8,372 nt of DNA from an uncultured Bifidobacterium sp. GTDB taxonomy: Bacteria; Actinomycetota; Actinomycetes; Actinomycetales; Bifidobacteriaceae. Positions 1 to 5,693 of the stretch are shown piece after piece. The notes beneath the pieces were generated by a model. It was not told where the DNA came from. It ran no database searches and saw only the letters and a program-made list of their open reading frames with translations. The number at the start of each line of letters is the position of its first letter. Position 1 is the stretch's first letter. The position numbers and the translations under genes are program-made. The DNA lies in assembly GCA_937874315.1 (NCBI GenBank), contig CALNAE010000057.1:1-8372 (forward strand). Reading direction: 5' to 3'.

Positions 1-81
1 GTCGATCTGCCGCGCAAAAGCGACCGGGCTGGCTTTGGATCAAAATGCGTCCGGTGGAATGGTGCGACAATAGGACCATGA
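1..81 (+). CDS. Possible C-terminal end of an upstream gene (partial)
   Basis: Reading from base 1, this frame is open for 26 codons and ends in a TGA at 79-81. That stop overlaps the preferred plsC start at 78 as ATGA, the usual arrangement for translationally coupled genes. The peptide begins VDLPRKSDRAGF and is basic, with no recognisable motif. The other two forward frames are also open over these bases, so openness alone is weak evidence, and the overlap is the main argument. A tail of an enzyme such as MurA is conceivable, but 26 residues cannot establish it. The family is unknown. Confidence 0.25.
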   Translation, partial: VDLPRKSDRAGFGSKCVRWNGATIGP

Positions 82-974
82 CATCAAAAGGGAAGCCATC
101 GCCACGTTCAGCGGTCAGACCATTGAGTGATGAGCAGGTTGAGCGTTTGGACAAGAGGCATCATCTTGTCGATCCGACGAGATATTACCCGACAGGCCCG
201 CGGAATCCCAACATCGAGGAAATCAACGAGCAGAATCCGAAGGCGACGAAGCGATTGCTCGCCGGGGCCACGCTGATGGTGAAGTGGCACAGCAAGTCGC
301 GCGCGTGGGGGCTGGAACATGTTCCCGAAACCGGAGTGTTCATTACTGCGGCGACGCATGTGACCATGTTCGATGTGTTCATTCCCATGATGGCTCTGTT
401 CCATATGGGTAGAAGACCGCGGTATATGGCCAAGGCGGAGTTGGGACACTGGCCGATCCTGGGCAAGTGGTTCCAGCTGGTGGGGATGCAGCCGGTTCCC
501 AGACGCAGTGGCAAGGCCAAGGCGATTGAGGCCGAGTCCATCCGGATTCTTACCTCCGGCCGGCCATTGACACTGTGGCCGGAGGGCACGGTGACCCGCG
601 ATCCGCTCAAATGGCCGATGAGCATGAAGAACGGGGTTGGAGTCATCGCGTTGGAGTCATCGCGCCGGTTGGGATATCAGGTACCGCTGTTCTGTGCCGT
701 GACATGGGGAGCGGGCAGCATCAATCATTGGTGGCCCTGGCCGCGCAAGAATGTGGTGATGCGTTACGATGACCGGCTTGATTATGCGGATCTGCTCGAG
801 CATATGGATCAATGGGGTCCAGAGCCGCCCACCGAATTGGCCGATGAGCTGACGACGCGTGTGCGTGAGCGAATGCAGACGGTTATGGCCGAGATTCGTG
901 GCGAGGATCCGCCCAGCGGGTACTGGGATTATCGCACGATGAGCAGGTCGCTTCCGATGGGTGCTGATGAGTGA
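78..974 (+). CDS. plsC: 1-acyl-sn-glycerol-3-phosphate acyltransferase (PlsC family)
   Basis: This is a lysophospholipid acyltransferase of the PlsC/AGPAT family. Such enzymes transfer an acyl chain to the sn-2 position of lysophosphatidic acid at the inner face of the membrane, giving phosphatidic acid. In the 298-residue form, the catalytic HX4D motif is H94-V-T-M-F-D99, preceded by FITAAT. The second family block is WPEGT at 167-171, which matches the FPEGT substrate-binding motif. The first 60 or so residues are polar and charged and lie before the catalytic domain; no signal peptide or clear membrane helix is seen, so membrane association is probably peripheral. An in-frame ATG at 45 would add 11 residues. 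I prefer 78 because of the possible ATGA overlap with an upstream frame, although its AGGA (72-75) is only two bases away. The family call is strong, while acyl specificity and exact substrate are inferred. gpsA downstream makes the glycerol-3-phosphate for the same pathway. Confidence 0.9.
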   Translation: MTSKGKPSPRSAVRPLSDEQVERLDKRHHLVDPTRYYPTGPRNPNIEEINEQNPKATKRLLAGATLMVKWHSKSRAWGLEHVPETGVFITAATHVTMFDVFIPMMALFHMGRRPRYMAKAELGHWPILGKWFQLVGMQPVPRRSGKAKAIEAESIRILTSGRPLTLWPEGTVTRDPLKWPMSMKNGVGVIALESSRRLGYQVPLFCAVTWGAGSINHWWPWPRKNVVMRYDDRLDYADLLEHMDQWGPEPPTELADELTTRVRERMQTVMAEIRGEDPPSGYWDYRTMSRSLPMGADE

Positions 975-986
975 CGCGCACGCGTC
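973..986. repeat. Perfect inverted repeat at the plsC stop codon
   Basis: GACGCG (973-978) and CGCGTC (981-986) are perfect reverse complements separated by CA, and the left arm overlaps the plsC TGA. As RNA, the innermost pairs would have to open to give a workable loop. No T-tract follows, so this is not a convincing intrinsic terminator. It could be a protein-binding site or chance in GC-rich sequence. Confidence 0.35.
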
Positions 987-1290
987 GCGGCTACAACACT
1001 TCGACCACGTGGCAACATCCATCTGATCCGATGAGTGGAGCGTTGAGTACTACGGCCAGGACGGCTGACCGTTTGCGATGAGCAAGGCTGCCGCCGATGT
1101 GTGCCGGCCGGCGTGCTGCTCAGTGCCGGCGAGTGGAGTGTGGGGCGCCACAGGGTCCTGTGCGGATACCGTGGGATACGCGAGCACAGTCAAGGCGCAG
1201 CCACGGCGAATTCACGGCAAAGTCAAGGCGGGCGGTAGCATGGCTCGTGCGGCGGTGCCCGCGATACGCGGTTTATTGCATGTGCGGTAT

Positions 1291-1317
1291 GCATAGCATG
1301 CATAGCATGCGTAGCGT
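1291..1317. repeat. 9-base tandem repeat, three units, upstream of gpsA
   Basis: GCATAGCAT occurs twice in a row (1291-1299 and 1300-1308), followed by a diverged third unit GCGTAGCGT (1309-1317) with two A-to-G changes. The repeat ends 64 bases before the gpsA start, in the expected 5' regulatory region. Each unit contains GCAT and ATGC-type complementary segments, so small hairpins are possible. Tandem units of this kind can change in number by replication slippage, but no effect on gpsA can be read from the sequence alone. Confidence 0.75.
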
Positions 1318-1344
1318 GCGCGGCTTCGCGGCATGCACCGCATA
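1318..1344 (+). other. Weak GC-rich hairpin ahead of gpsA
   Basis: Directly after the tandem repeat, CGCG-GCTT-CGCG (about 1319-1330) can form a four-pair stem with a GCTT loop. A flanking GTG/CAT pairing with one bulged G could extend it. It lies about 40 bases before the gpsA ribosome binding site. It is short, and GC-rich DNA often shows such stems, so this is only a possible leader structure. Confidence 0.2.
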
Positions 1345-1366
1345 AATGACGACGACACGGCAAGGC

Positions 1367-1373
1367 AAAGGAG
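1367..1373 (+). promoter_or_regulatory. Ribosome binding site of gpsA
   Basis: AAAGGAG lies eight bases before ATG 1382. It decides the start: the alternative upstream ATG at 1346 has no Shine-Dalgarno sequence and would add 12 residues (MTTTRQGKGATA) ahead of the dinucleotide-binding strand. Confidence 0.85.
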
Positions 1374-1381
1374 CTACAGCG

Positions 1382-2377
1382 ATGAAAATCACGGTATTGG
1401 GAGCTGGCGCGTGGGGTACGGCTTTTGGTCAGGTTCTTGCTGATGCCGGTAACGACGTCATGATGTGGGCCCGCGAACCCGAGATCGTCGAGGATATCCA
1501 GGAGAGGCACCACAACGCGGTTCGTTTACCAAGTGTTGAACGTCTGCCTGAGCGCATGGGCGCGACGGGAGATCCGGCGTTGGCCGTTCGTGGCGCGAGC
1601 ATCGTGGTCGTGGCGATTGCCGCGCAGTTCGCCCGCGTGGCCTTGGAACGGTTTGCCTCGTTACTTCCTGCCGATTGCATGGTCGTTTCCTTGATGAAGG
1701 GCATCGAGCGCTCCACCGGCAAACGCATGGATGAAGTCGTCTGTGAGGCGCTGAATCTGCCCGCCGAACGATTCGCCGCGGTCTCCGGGCCGAATTTGAG
1801 CCGTGAAATAGCCGACCGCCAGCCCGCTGCAACCGTGGTCGCGTGCAGCGATCTGGAGGGTGCGCAGCTGGTCGCGCGCGCCTGCACGACCGCGTATTTC
1901 AGAGCCTTCGTCTCCACCGATGTGATCGGCATCGAAATGTGCGGGTCATTGAAGAACGTGGTGGCGCTTGCCGTCGGCATGGCGCGCGGGGCCGGGTACG
2001 GCGAGAACACGGCGGCCATGATCGAATCGCGTGGACTCGCGGAGCTCACCGCGTTGGGCGAGGCCGCCGGTGCGCAGCGTAGGACCTTTGCTGGCTTGGC
2101 GGGGGTCGGCGATCTGGTGGCCACGTGCGGCTCCCCGTTGAGTCGCAATTACACGTTCGGATCGAATCTGGGCAAGGGCATGAGCGTCGCCGAGGCGAGC
2201 GAGGCCAGCAATGGCGTGGCCGAAGGCGTTCCAACCACCGATGCGGTGGTGCGATTGGGGGATCGACTGGGAGTACCTACTCCGTTGGCCAAGGCAATGA
2301 GCCGCGTGCTGGATGAGGGTTTGACCTGTCAGCAGATGTTGGAGCAGCTGTTCGACGGGCCGATCGGCATGGAATAG
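1382..2377 (+). CDS. gpsA: NAD(P)-dependent glycerol-3-phosphate dehydrogenase
   Basis: GpsA reduces dihydroxyacetone phosphate to sn-glycerol-3-phosphate in the cytoplasm, supplying the backbone for phospholipids. The 331-residue protein has the usual family length. It opens with the Rossmann strand MKITVLGAGAWGTA (glycine motif at 7-12), which binds NAD(P)H. Conserved active-site blocks follow: SLMKGIE with Lys106, SGPN at 135-138, GSLKNVVALAVG with Lys191, the helix GENTAAMIESRGLAE around 207-221, GVGDLVATC with Asp244, and SRNYTFG at 254-260. Together these leave no realistic alternative family. No key residue is missing and the frame is intact. It follows plsC, a user of the same pathway, and precedes ddl. 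The plsC/gpsA/ddl or gpsA/ddl neighbourhood is common in actinobacteria according to general knowledge. The long spacer before it suggests that it has its own promoter. Confidence 0.96.
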   Translation: MKITVLGAGAWGTAFGQVLADAGNDVMMWAREPEIVEDIQERHHNAVRLPSVERLPERMGATGDPALAVRGASIVVVAIAAQFARVALERFASLLPADCMVVSLMKGIERSTGKRMDEVVCEALNLPAERFAAVSGPNLSREIADRQPAATVVACSDLEGAQLVARACTTAYFRAFVSTDVIGIEMCGSLKNVVALAVGMARGAGYGENTAAMIESRGLAELTALGEAAGAQRRTFAGLAGVGDLVATCGSPLSRNYTFGSNLGKGMSVAEASEASNGVAEGVPTTDAVVRLGDRLGVPTPLAKAMSRVLDEGLTCQQMLEQLFDGPIGME

Positions 2378-2411
2378 GGCCCATCCGTCGCGAATCGGTT
2401 CGGTTGGGAGC

Positions 2412-2502
2412 GGCTCGTCAACGGGCGTGAGATCCCTGAGCGGTCAACCTGTCCAGCCTGAGCCTCGGACAGGGCTCGTCAGCGGGTGTGCGGTCCCTGC
2501 GC
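2412..2502. repeat. Imperfect 30-base direct repeat, two copies
   Basis: Copy 1 (2412-2441) begins GGCTCGTCAACGGGCGTG and copy 2 (2473-2502) begins GGCTCGTCAGCGGGTGTG. They match at 25 of 30 positions and are separated by 31 bases that contain an inverted repeat. The mismatches are scattered, which suggests an old duplication or selected similarity, such as two binding sites, more than a recent copy. Confidence 0.7.
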
Positions 2503-2605
2503 ATATACGTCGCGCGCGGGCCGAAGTTTGACCCGTGCGAGTAATCTGTCTTGCAGATCGCCCGTGGGAAGCGGGTGGGACGCGGTCGAAGACCGAAGGA
2601 CTGGT

Positions 2606-2610
2606 AAGGA
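2606..2610 (+). promoter_or_regulatory. Ribosome binding site of ddl
   Basis: AAGGA lies five bases before ATG 2616. This supports the MAKKRIVVLYGG start over the in-frame GTG at 2535, which would add 27 residues unrelated to the family and translated from the stem-rich leader. Confidence 0.8.
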
Positions 2611-2615
2611 CGGAT

Positions 2616-3749
2616 ATGGCGAAGAAACGGATCGTAGTGTTGTACGGCGGAAAAGCGGATGAGCATTCCATCTCCTGCATCTCCACTGCAGGAGTACTCA
2701 ACGCATTGGATATGAGCCGATATGTCGTGGTTCCGGTGGGCATCACCAAGGACGGCCAATGGCTGACGAACGGCGCCGATCCTCGCACGTTCACGATGAC
2801 CGGCACCGCGATGCCGACGGTCGAGCGAACCCCGGACAGTGAACCCGTGGTGTTGGATATCGGTGCCGGAGCCGATGGATTCTTCGCGCGCCGGGCCGAC
2901 GGTTCCTTGGCTTCGCTGGGGCATGTCGATGCCGTGTTTCCGGTCCTGCATGGCCCGTATGGGGAGGATGGCACGATTCAGGGTCTGCTCGAGATGATGG
3001 GGGTTCCCTATGTCGGCTGCGGCGTCTTCGCGTCGGCTGCCTGCATGGACAAGCATTTCACCAAGGTGTTGTTGAAGGCCGCCGGCATCGCCGTCGCTCC
3101 CGGCGTCACATTGGATACGCGGGGTTATGACGCCGCGGACGACTTCCGGCCGAATGCCGATTCCATCTTGAGCGCCGTGGAGCGGGCCGGATTGCGTTAT
3201 CCGTTGTTCGTCAAGCCGTCCCGGGCGGGTTCGAGCTTTGGCGTGAGCAAGGTCGAACACGCCCACGATGCCGCGGAGCTGGCCGCGGCGGTCCTCGAGG
3301 CATCGCACCATGATTGGAAGGTGCTGGTCGAGCAAGGCATTGACGCTCGTGAGATCGAGTGCGCGGTGTTCGCGCCGAAGACCGATGAGGAGCCGAGGGC
3401 GAGCCTGCCGGGTGAGATCGTGTTGGATCACCCCGCCGATGCCGATCGGTTCTACGATTTCGACAGTAAATATGTGGATGCGAAGGCGTCCCATGTCGAG
3501 GTGCCGGCGAAGCTGCCGCGTCAGACGCTTGACGCGGTTCGTGAGGTGGCGGTGAAGGCGTTCAAGGCCGTTGACGGCACGGGGCTGAGCCGTGTGGATA
3601 CGTTCGTCGATGCCGAGGGGCGTGTGATGGTCAACGAGATCAATACCATGCCGGGATTCACGCCGATCTCGATGTATCCCAAGGCTTGGCAGGCCACTGG
3701 AATCGAGTACGGCGATCTGCTGACCGATCTCATCGAAGGGGTGCTGTGA
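2616..3749 (+). CDS. ddl: D-alanine--D-alanine ligase
   Basis: Ddl is a cytoplasmic ATP-grasp enzyme that joins two D-alanines for the end of the peptidoglycan stem peptide. The 377-residue protein fits the longer DdlA/VanA-like class. The N-terminal domain starts with KKRIVVLYGG and carries E16 in KADEHSIS, which matches the glutamate that binds the first D-Ala. HGPYGEDGTIQG (112-123) and ASAACMDK (139-146, with S140) follow. The ATP-grasp core has LFVKPSRAGSSFGVSK (197-212) and VLVEQGIDAREIE (236-248). The omega loop is FYDFDSKY with K285-Y286, and the C-terminal metal and product site is GLSRVDTF...MVNEINTMPGFT (323-349). A tyrosine after the lysine in the omega loop is the form associated with D-Ala-D-Ala, whereas phenylalanine there is associated with D-Ala-D-lactate. 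The downstream protease gene overlaps the stop codon. No defect is seen. Confidence 0.96.
   Translation: MAKKRIVVLYGGKADEHSISCISTAGVLNALDMSRYVVVPVGITKDGQWLTNGADPRTFTMTGTAMPTVERTPDSEPVVLDIGAGADGFFARRADGSLASLGHVDAVFPVLHGPYGEDGTIQGLLEMMGVPYVGCGVFASAACMDKHFTKVLLKAAGIAVAPGVTLDTRGYDAADDFRPNADSILSAVERAGLRYPLFVKPSRAGSSFGVSKVEHAHDAAELAAAVLEASHHDWKVLVEQGIDAREIECAVFAPKTDEEPRASLPGEIVLDHPADADRFYDFDSKYVDAKASHVEVPAKLPRQTLDAVREVAVKAFKAVDGTGLSRVDTFVDAEGRVMVNEINTMPGFTPISMYPKAWQATGIEYGDLLTDLIEGVL
3735..3741 (+). promoter_or_regulatory. Ribosome binding site for the coupled protease gene
   Basis: GAAGGGG inside the last ddl codons lies four bases before GTG 3746. Together with the four-base GTGA overlap, it chooses this start over the in-frame ATG at 3686, which lies 64 bases inside ddl and would give a 20-residue polar arginine-rich extension. 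Confidence 0.65.
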
Positions 3750-4753
3750 ATTTCAACGACGATACCGTACGCGACTGGTGGCTCGTCACGCGTCGGCGTT
3801 GCTCGCGCGTCGGGTTCGCGTTGACCGCGATGCTGCTGGTCTGGGTCGGCCTGCAACTGGCGGTCGCCGGAGTGTTGCGATTCCAAGGCATTGACAGCAA
3901 TGGGCTGCCGACGTGGCTGCAGTTGGCGATGGGCAATGGCCCGCTATATGTGTTAGCCATGCCGTTGGCCGTGTTGATGATGCATTCGGTTCCGGTGGTG
4001 CCGACGCGACGGTTCAATTTGGGGTTTGGCCGTTTCGTCGCGATATTGCTGATTTGTCTGCCGATCATGTACACCGGCAGCATCGTCGGTTCGCTGCTCT
4101 CGGGCGTGTTGTCTCAGAATTCCGCACAGAATCCGATCGCTGAGCTCGCGAGTTCATCGGATCCGTGGAGCGCCGCGGTGCTGATGGTGCTGGTGGCCCC
4201 GGTATTCGAGGAATGGATTTTCCGCAAGCAGTTGATCGATCGGCTTCGACGCTATGGCGAGGTGCCGGCGGCGTTGATATCCGCTCTGGCATTTGGACTG
4301 TTCCATCTCAATTTGTTCCAGTTCTTCTATGCATTCGGGCTGGGGCTGGTGTTCGCCTACGTCTACCTGCGGACGTCGCGACTGCGGTACTCGATCATCA
4401 TGCATATGATCATCAACCTCAACGGCGGCGTGATCGCCCCGCATGTCCTGTCGCTGGTGGACACGAAGACCTTGGAACAGTTGCAATCCGGTTCGTTGCA
4501 GGGCAACGAGCAGCTTATCGAACAATCCGGGGCCGGGATCATAACGCTGGGCGTGTACGGCATGGCGATGATCGCGCTGATAATCGCGGGAATCGTCCTG
4601 CTCATCACCAACCGCCGTCGTGTCGAATGGTATCAGGCACCCGAGGAGCTGCCGCGCGGCACTCGACTGCGTACGACGATGGCCAACCCGGGCATGATCA
4701 CATATGTCGTGGTGTGCCTCGTGGTGATGGGTATAACGCTGTTCGTCGCATAA
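3746..4753 (+). CDS. CPBP-family intramembrane glutamic endopeptidase
   Basis: This is a polytopic membrane protein of the CPBP (CaaX protease and bacteriocin-processing, also called Abi) family. Members cleave peptide bonds within or near the membrane; bacterial substrates are mostly unknown. The 335-residue protein shows hydrophobic segments near 23-44, 64-82, 97-121, 141-153, 174-190, 192-208, 213-232, 264-287 and 316-334. All three family motifs are present in the core: EEWIFR with E155, E156 and R160, FGLFH with F183 and H187, and HMIIN with H220 and N224. The glutamate and two histidines are the expected catalytic residues, so the enzyme looks active. After the core there is a polar stretch (about 236-263), a further helix, a basic cytoplasmic-looking loop (NRRRVEW) and a last helix. 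The GTG start overlaps the ddl TGA, so translation is probably coupled to wall precursor synthesis. A role in envelope protein maturation or bacteriocin immunity is inference only. Confidence 0.9.
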   Translation: MNFNDDTVRDWWLVTRRRCSRVGFALTAMLLVWVGLQLAVAGVLRFQGIDSNGLPTWLQLAMGNGPLYVLAMPLAVLMMHSVPVVPTRRFNLGFGRFVAILLICLPIMYTGSIVGSLLSGVLSQNSAQNPIAELASSSDPWSAAVLMVLVAPVFEEWIFRKQLIDRLRRYGEVPAALISALAFGLFHLNLFQFFYAFGLGLVFAYVYLRTSRLRYSIIMHMIINLNGGVIAPHVLSLVDTKTLEQLQSGSLQGNEQLIEQSGAGIITLGVYGMAMIALIIAGIVLLITNRRRVEWYQAPEELPRGTRLRTTMANPGMITYVVVCLVVMGITLFVA

Positions 4754-4764
4754 CCGCTCTGTAA

Positions 4765-4802
4765 GGAGTATGCCATATGCCATATGCCATACTCCATATG
4801 GC
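4765..4802. repeat. AT-rich palindrome built from 7-base tandem units
   Basis: Bases 4765-4795 form a near-perfect palindrome. GGAGTATG (4765-4772) pairs with CATACTCC (4788-4795), then there is one C-C mismatch, then six more pairs from two CATATG copies around a central C. The interior consists of GCCATAT repeated at 4772-4778 and 4779-4785, then GCCATAC at 4786-4792. A second fold is possible between GCCATATG (4772-4779) and CATATGGC (4795-4802). The two folds cannot coexist. The element begins 12 bases after the protease stop codon. Confidence 0.8.
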
Positions 4803-4846
4803 GTGTGGCGCTTGGTCTTGGTGCCTACCGGGCATCACGACGTCAT

Positions 4847-4882
4847 TGGCATGACCTCATTGTGCCCATATATTTCATGCCA
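4847..4882 (-). terminator. Possible stem-loop downstream of the mscS-like gene
   Basis: TGGCATGA (4847-4854) is a perfect reverse complement of TCATGCCA (4875-4882), with a 20-base loop. It starts 11 bases beyond the stop codon of the - strand channel gene, where a terminator would be expected. The loop is long and no U-run follows, so it may be only an mRNA 3' stem or a coincidence. Confidence 0.3.
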
Positions 4883-4893
4883 GATTGCTGTGC

Positions 4894-5667
4894 TCACTGC
4901 CCGATGGCTGCTCGCTGCTCGATGAAATCGGCATCGGCCAGGGCGCGCACGACGGCGTCGCGCACGGTTGAGAGTGGCACGTCCGGTTTGGCGAACAGCA
5001 TGACGTTGCCTTCCAGACCATATGGCGAGAATCCGGTGAACACCGCCGAGGGCTTCGGGGTGGACAGCGTCAGCGTGCTCGTGGACGCGCCGACCACTTC
5101 GACCACTGTTCTGGAGACCTCGGCCGGATCACTCCCCGCCTTGGCCGTGAATGGCACCAGCACGCAGGATTCGCTCAATGGCGTGATGCGTTCCAACGAC
5201 GACGTGTTGAGCACGGAATTCGGTATCACCAGTTCATTGCCGCCGCGCTCACGCATCACGGTCTGCCGCCAGGTGATATCGGTGACGGTGCCGGTGATGC
5301 CGGAAATCGTGATGGTGTCGCCCGGAACCAACACCTTGCCCAGCATCAGTCCGAACCCGCCGATGATATTCGCGATGGTGTCCTTCAGTCCCAGCGACAG
5401 GGCGAGGCCGCCGACTCCCAGAGCCGTGATCAGCGTGGTGGGATTGATGCCGAACACCGGTTCCAGCCCGACGGTGACCGCGATGAACCATATGATCGCC
5501 AGCGCCAGATTGATGAAGATCGACGCGCTGGGGATCTGCGATTGGTCGAGAACGCGTTGCAGCACCCGGCGGACGATTTTGGTCAGCACCGCGGCGACGG
5601 CCACGATCACCAATAGCAAGATGATCCGGTCCAGATGTGCCTGCAACCACGTGATCGCTATGGACAT
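4894..5667 (-). CDS. mscS: Small-conductance mechanosensitive channel (MscS family)
   Basis: MscS-type channels open when membrane tension rises and release small solutes, which protects cells from osmotic downshock. The 257-residue protein is close to the minimal family length. Hydrophobic segments lie at about 14-29, 49-69 and 77-92. The third runs into the pore-lining helix, LITALGVGGLALSLGLKDT followed by IANIIGGFGLMLG, with the alternating Gly/Ala/Ser packing typical of the family. The beta domain begins with VPGDTITISGITGTVTDITWRQT (114-136) and the PNS motif of NELVIPNS (144-151), and is followed by a mixed alpha/beta C-terminal domain. All three family regions are intact. The start has AAGGAGA (reverse complement of 5672-5678) at four bases. 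It begins 26 bases after the upstream purine deaminase stop, so the two are probably co-transcribed. Ion preference and conductance cannot be read from sequence. Confidence 0.9.
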   Translation of the reverse strand: MSIAITWLQAHLDRIILLLVIVAVAAVLTKIVRRVLQRVLDQSQIPSASIFINLALAIIWFIAVTVGLEPVFGINPTTLITALGVGGLALSLGLKDTIANIIGGFGLMLGKVLVPGDTITISGITGTVTDITWRQTVMRERGGNELVIPNSVLNTSSLERITPLSESCVLVPFTAKAGSDPAEVSRTVVEVVGASTSTLTLSTPKPSAVFTGFSPYGLEGNVMLFAKPDVPLSTVRDAVVRALADADFIEQRAAIGQ

Positions 5668-5671
5668 GGTG

Positions 5672-5678
5672 TCTCCTT
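5672..5678 (-). promoter_or_regulatory. Ribosome binding site of the mscS-like gene
   Basis: The - strand reads AAGGAGA four bases before ATG 5667. It lies wholly within the 26-base gap after the deaminase stop codon, leaving little room for a separate promoter. Confidence 0.8.
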
Positions 5679-5693
5679 ACAACTCATGGTGGT

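Larger units (their letters stand above)
975..1381. other. Spacer between plsC and gpsA, no supported gene
   Basis: These 407 bases contain only short open frames that lack a ribosome binding site and resemble no family I know, such as one at 1078-1296 that is cysteine-rich at its start. The spacer contains a 14-base palindrome at 1149-1162 (CACAGG, GT, CCTGTG), a GC-rich palindrome GCCGGCCGGC at 1103-1112 and the 9-base tandem repeat at 1291-1317. It presumably carries the gpsA promoter, but I could not identify a credible -35/-10 pair. The length is notable because the other same-strand spacers here are shorter. Confidence 0.5.
2378..2615 (+). promoter_or_regulatory. Structured leader region between gpsA and ddl
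   Basis: No gene is supported in these 238 bases. An imperfect 30-base direct repeat occurs at 2412-2441 and 2473-2502, differing at five positions with a period of 61 bases. Between the copies is a perfect seven-pair inverted repeat, CCTGTCC (2448-2454) with GGACAGG (2467-2473), with a 12-base loop. CAGGG at 2470-2474, which overlaps that right arm, could instead pair with CCCTG in copy 1 (2434-2438) or copy 2 (2495-2499). Three further small stems lie nearer the start: ATCTG/CAGAT (2544-2548 and 2554-2558), CGCCCG/CGGGTG with one G-U pair (2559-2564 and 2572-2577) and CGGTC-GAA-GACCG (2583-2595). This could be a regulatory leader. No known riboswitch or T-box signature was recognised. Confidence 0.4.
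4754..4893. other. Spacer between convergent genes, with three inverted repeats
   Basis: The + strand block ends at 4753 and the - strand block ends at 4894, so terminators in both directions are expected in these 140 bases. I see an AT-rich palindrome at 4765-4802, a six-pair stem with one G-U pair at 4820-4836 (GGTGCC, loop TACCG, GGCATC) and an eight-pair stem at 4847-4882. None is followed by a proper T-tract on either strand, so classical intrinsic terminators are not clear. No gene is supported here. Confidence 0.5.

Noticed and set aside
1078..1296. Small 72-codon frame, cysteine-rich at its N-terminus, in the plsC-gpsA spacer
   Set aside because: It has no Shine-Dalgarno sequence and no recognisable motif, and another frame overlaps it. 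There is not enough to call a gene.
2412..2502. CRISPR-like array
   Set aside because: There are only two imperfect copies with one 31-base interval that itself contains an inverted repeat, and no cas genes are nearby.
2528..2556. Promoter with TTGACC as -35 ahead of ddl
   Set aside because: At 17 bases spacing the -10 position reads TTGCAG, a poor match. TAATCT is too close to serve.
2378..2615. T-box or other known riboswitch upstream of ddl
   Set aside because: I could not find the conserved T-box sequence or a terminator with a T-tract, nor any other riboswitch core I recognise. Only generic stems are present.
2418..3494. 358-codon open frame on the - strand opposite ddl
   Set aside because: The ligase on the + strand has every family motif. 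The antisense product is arginine- and glycine-rich without recognisable domains.
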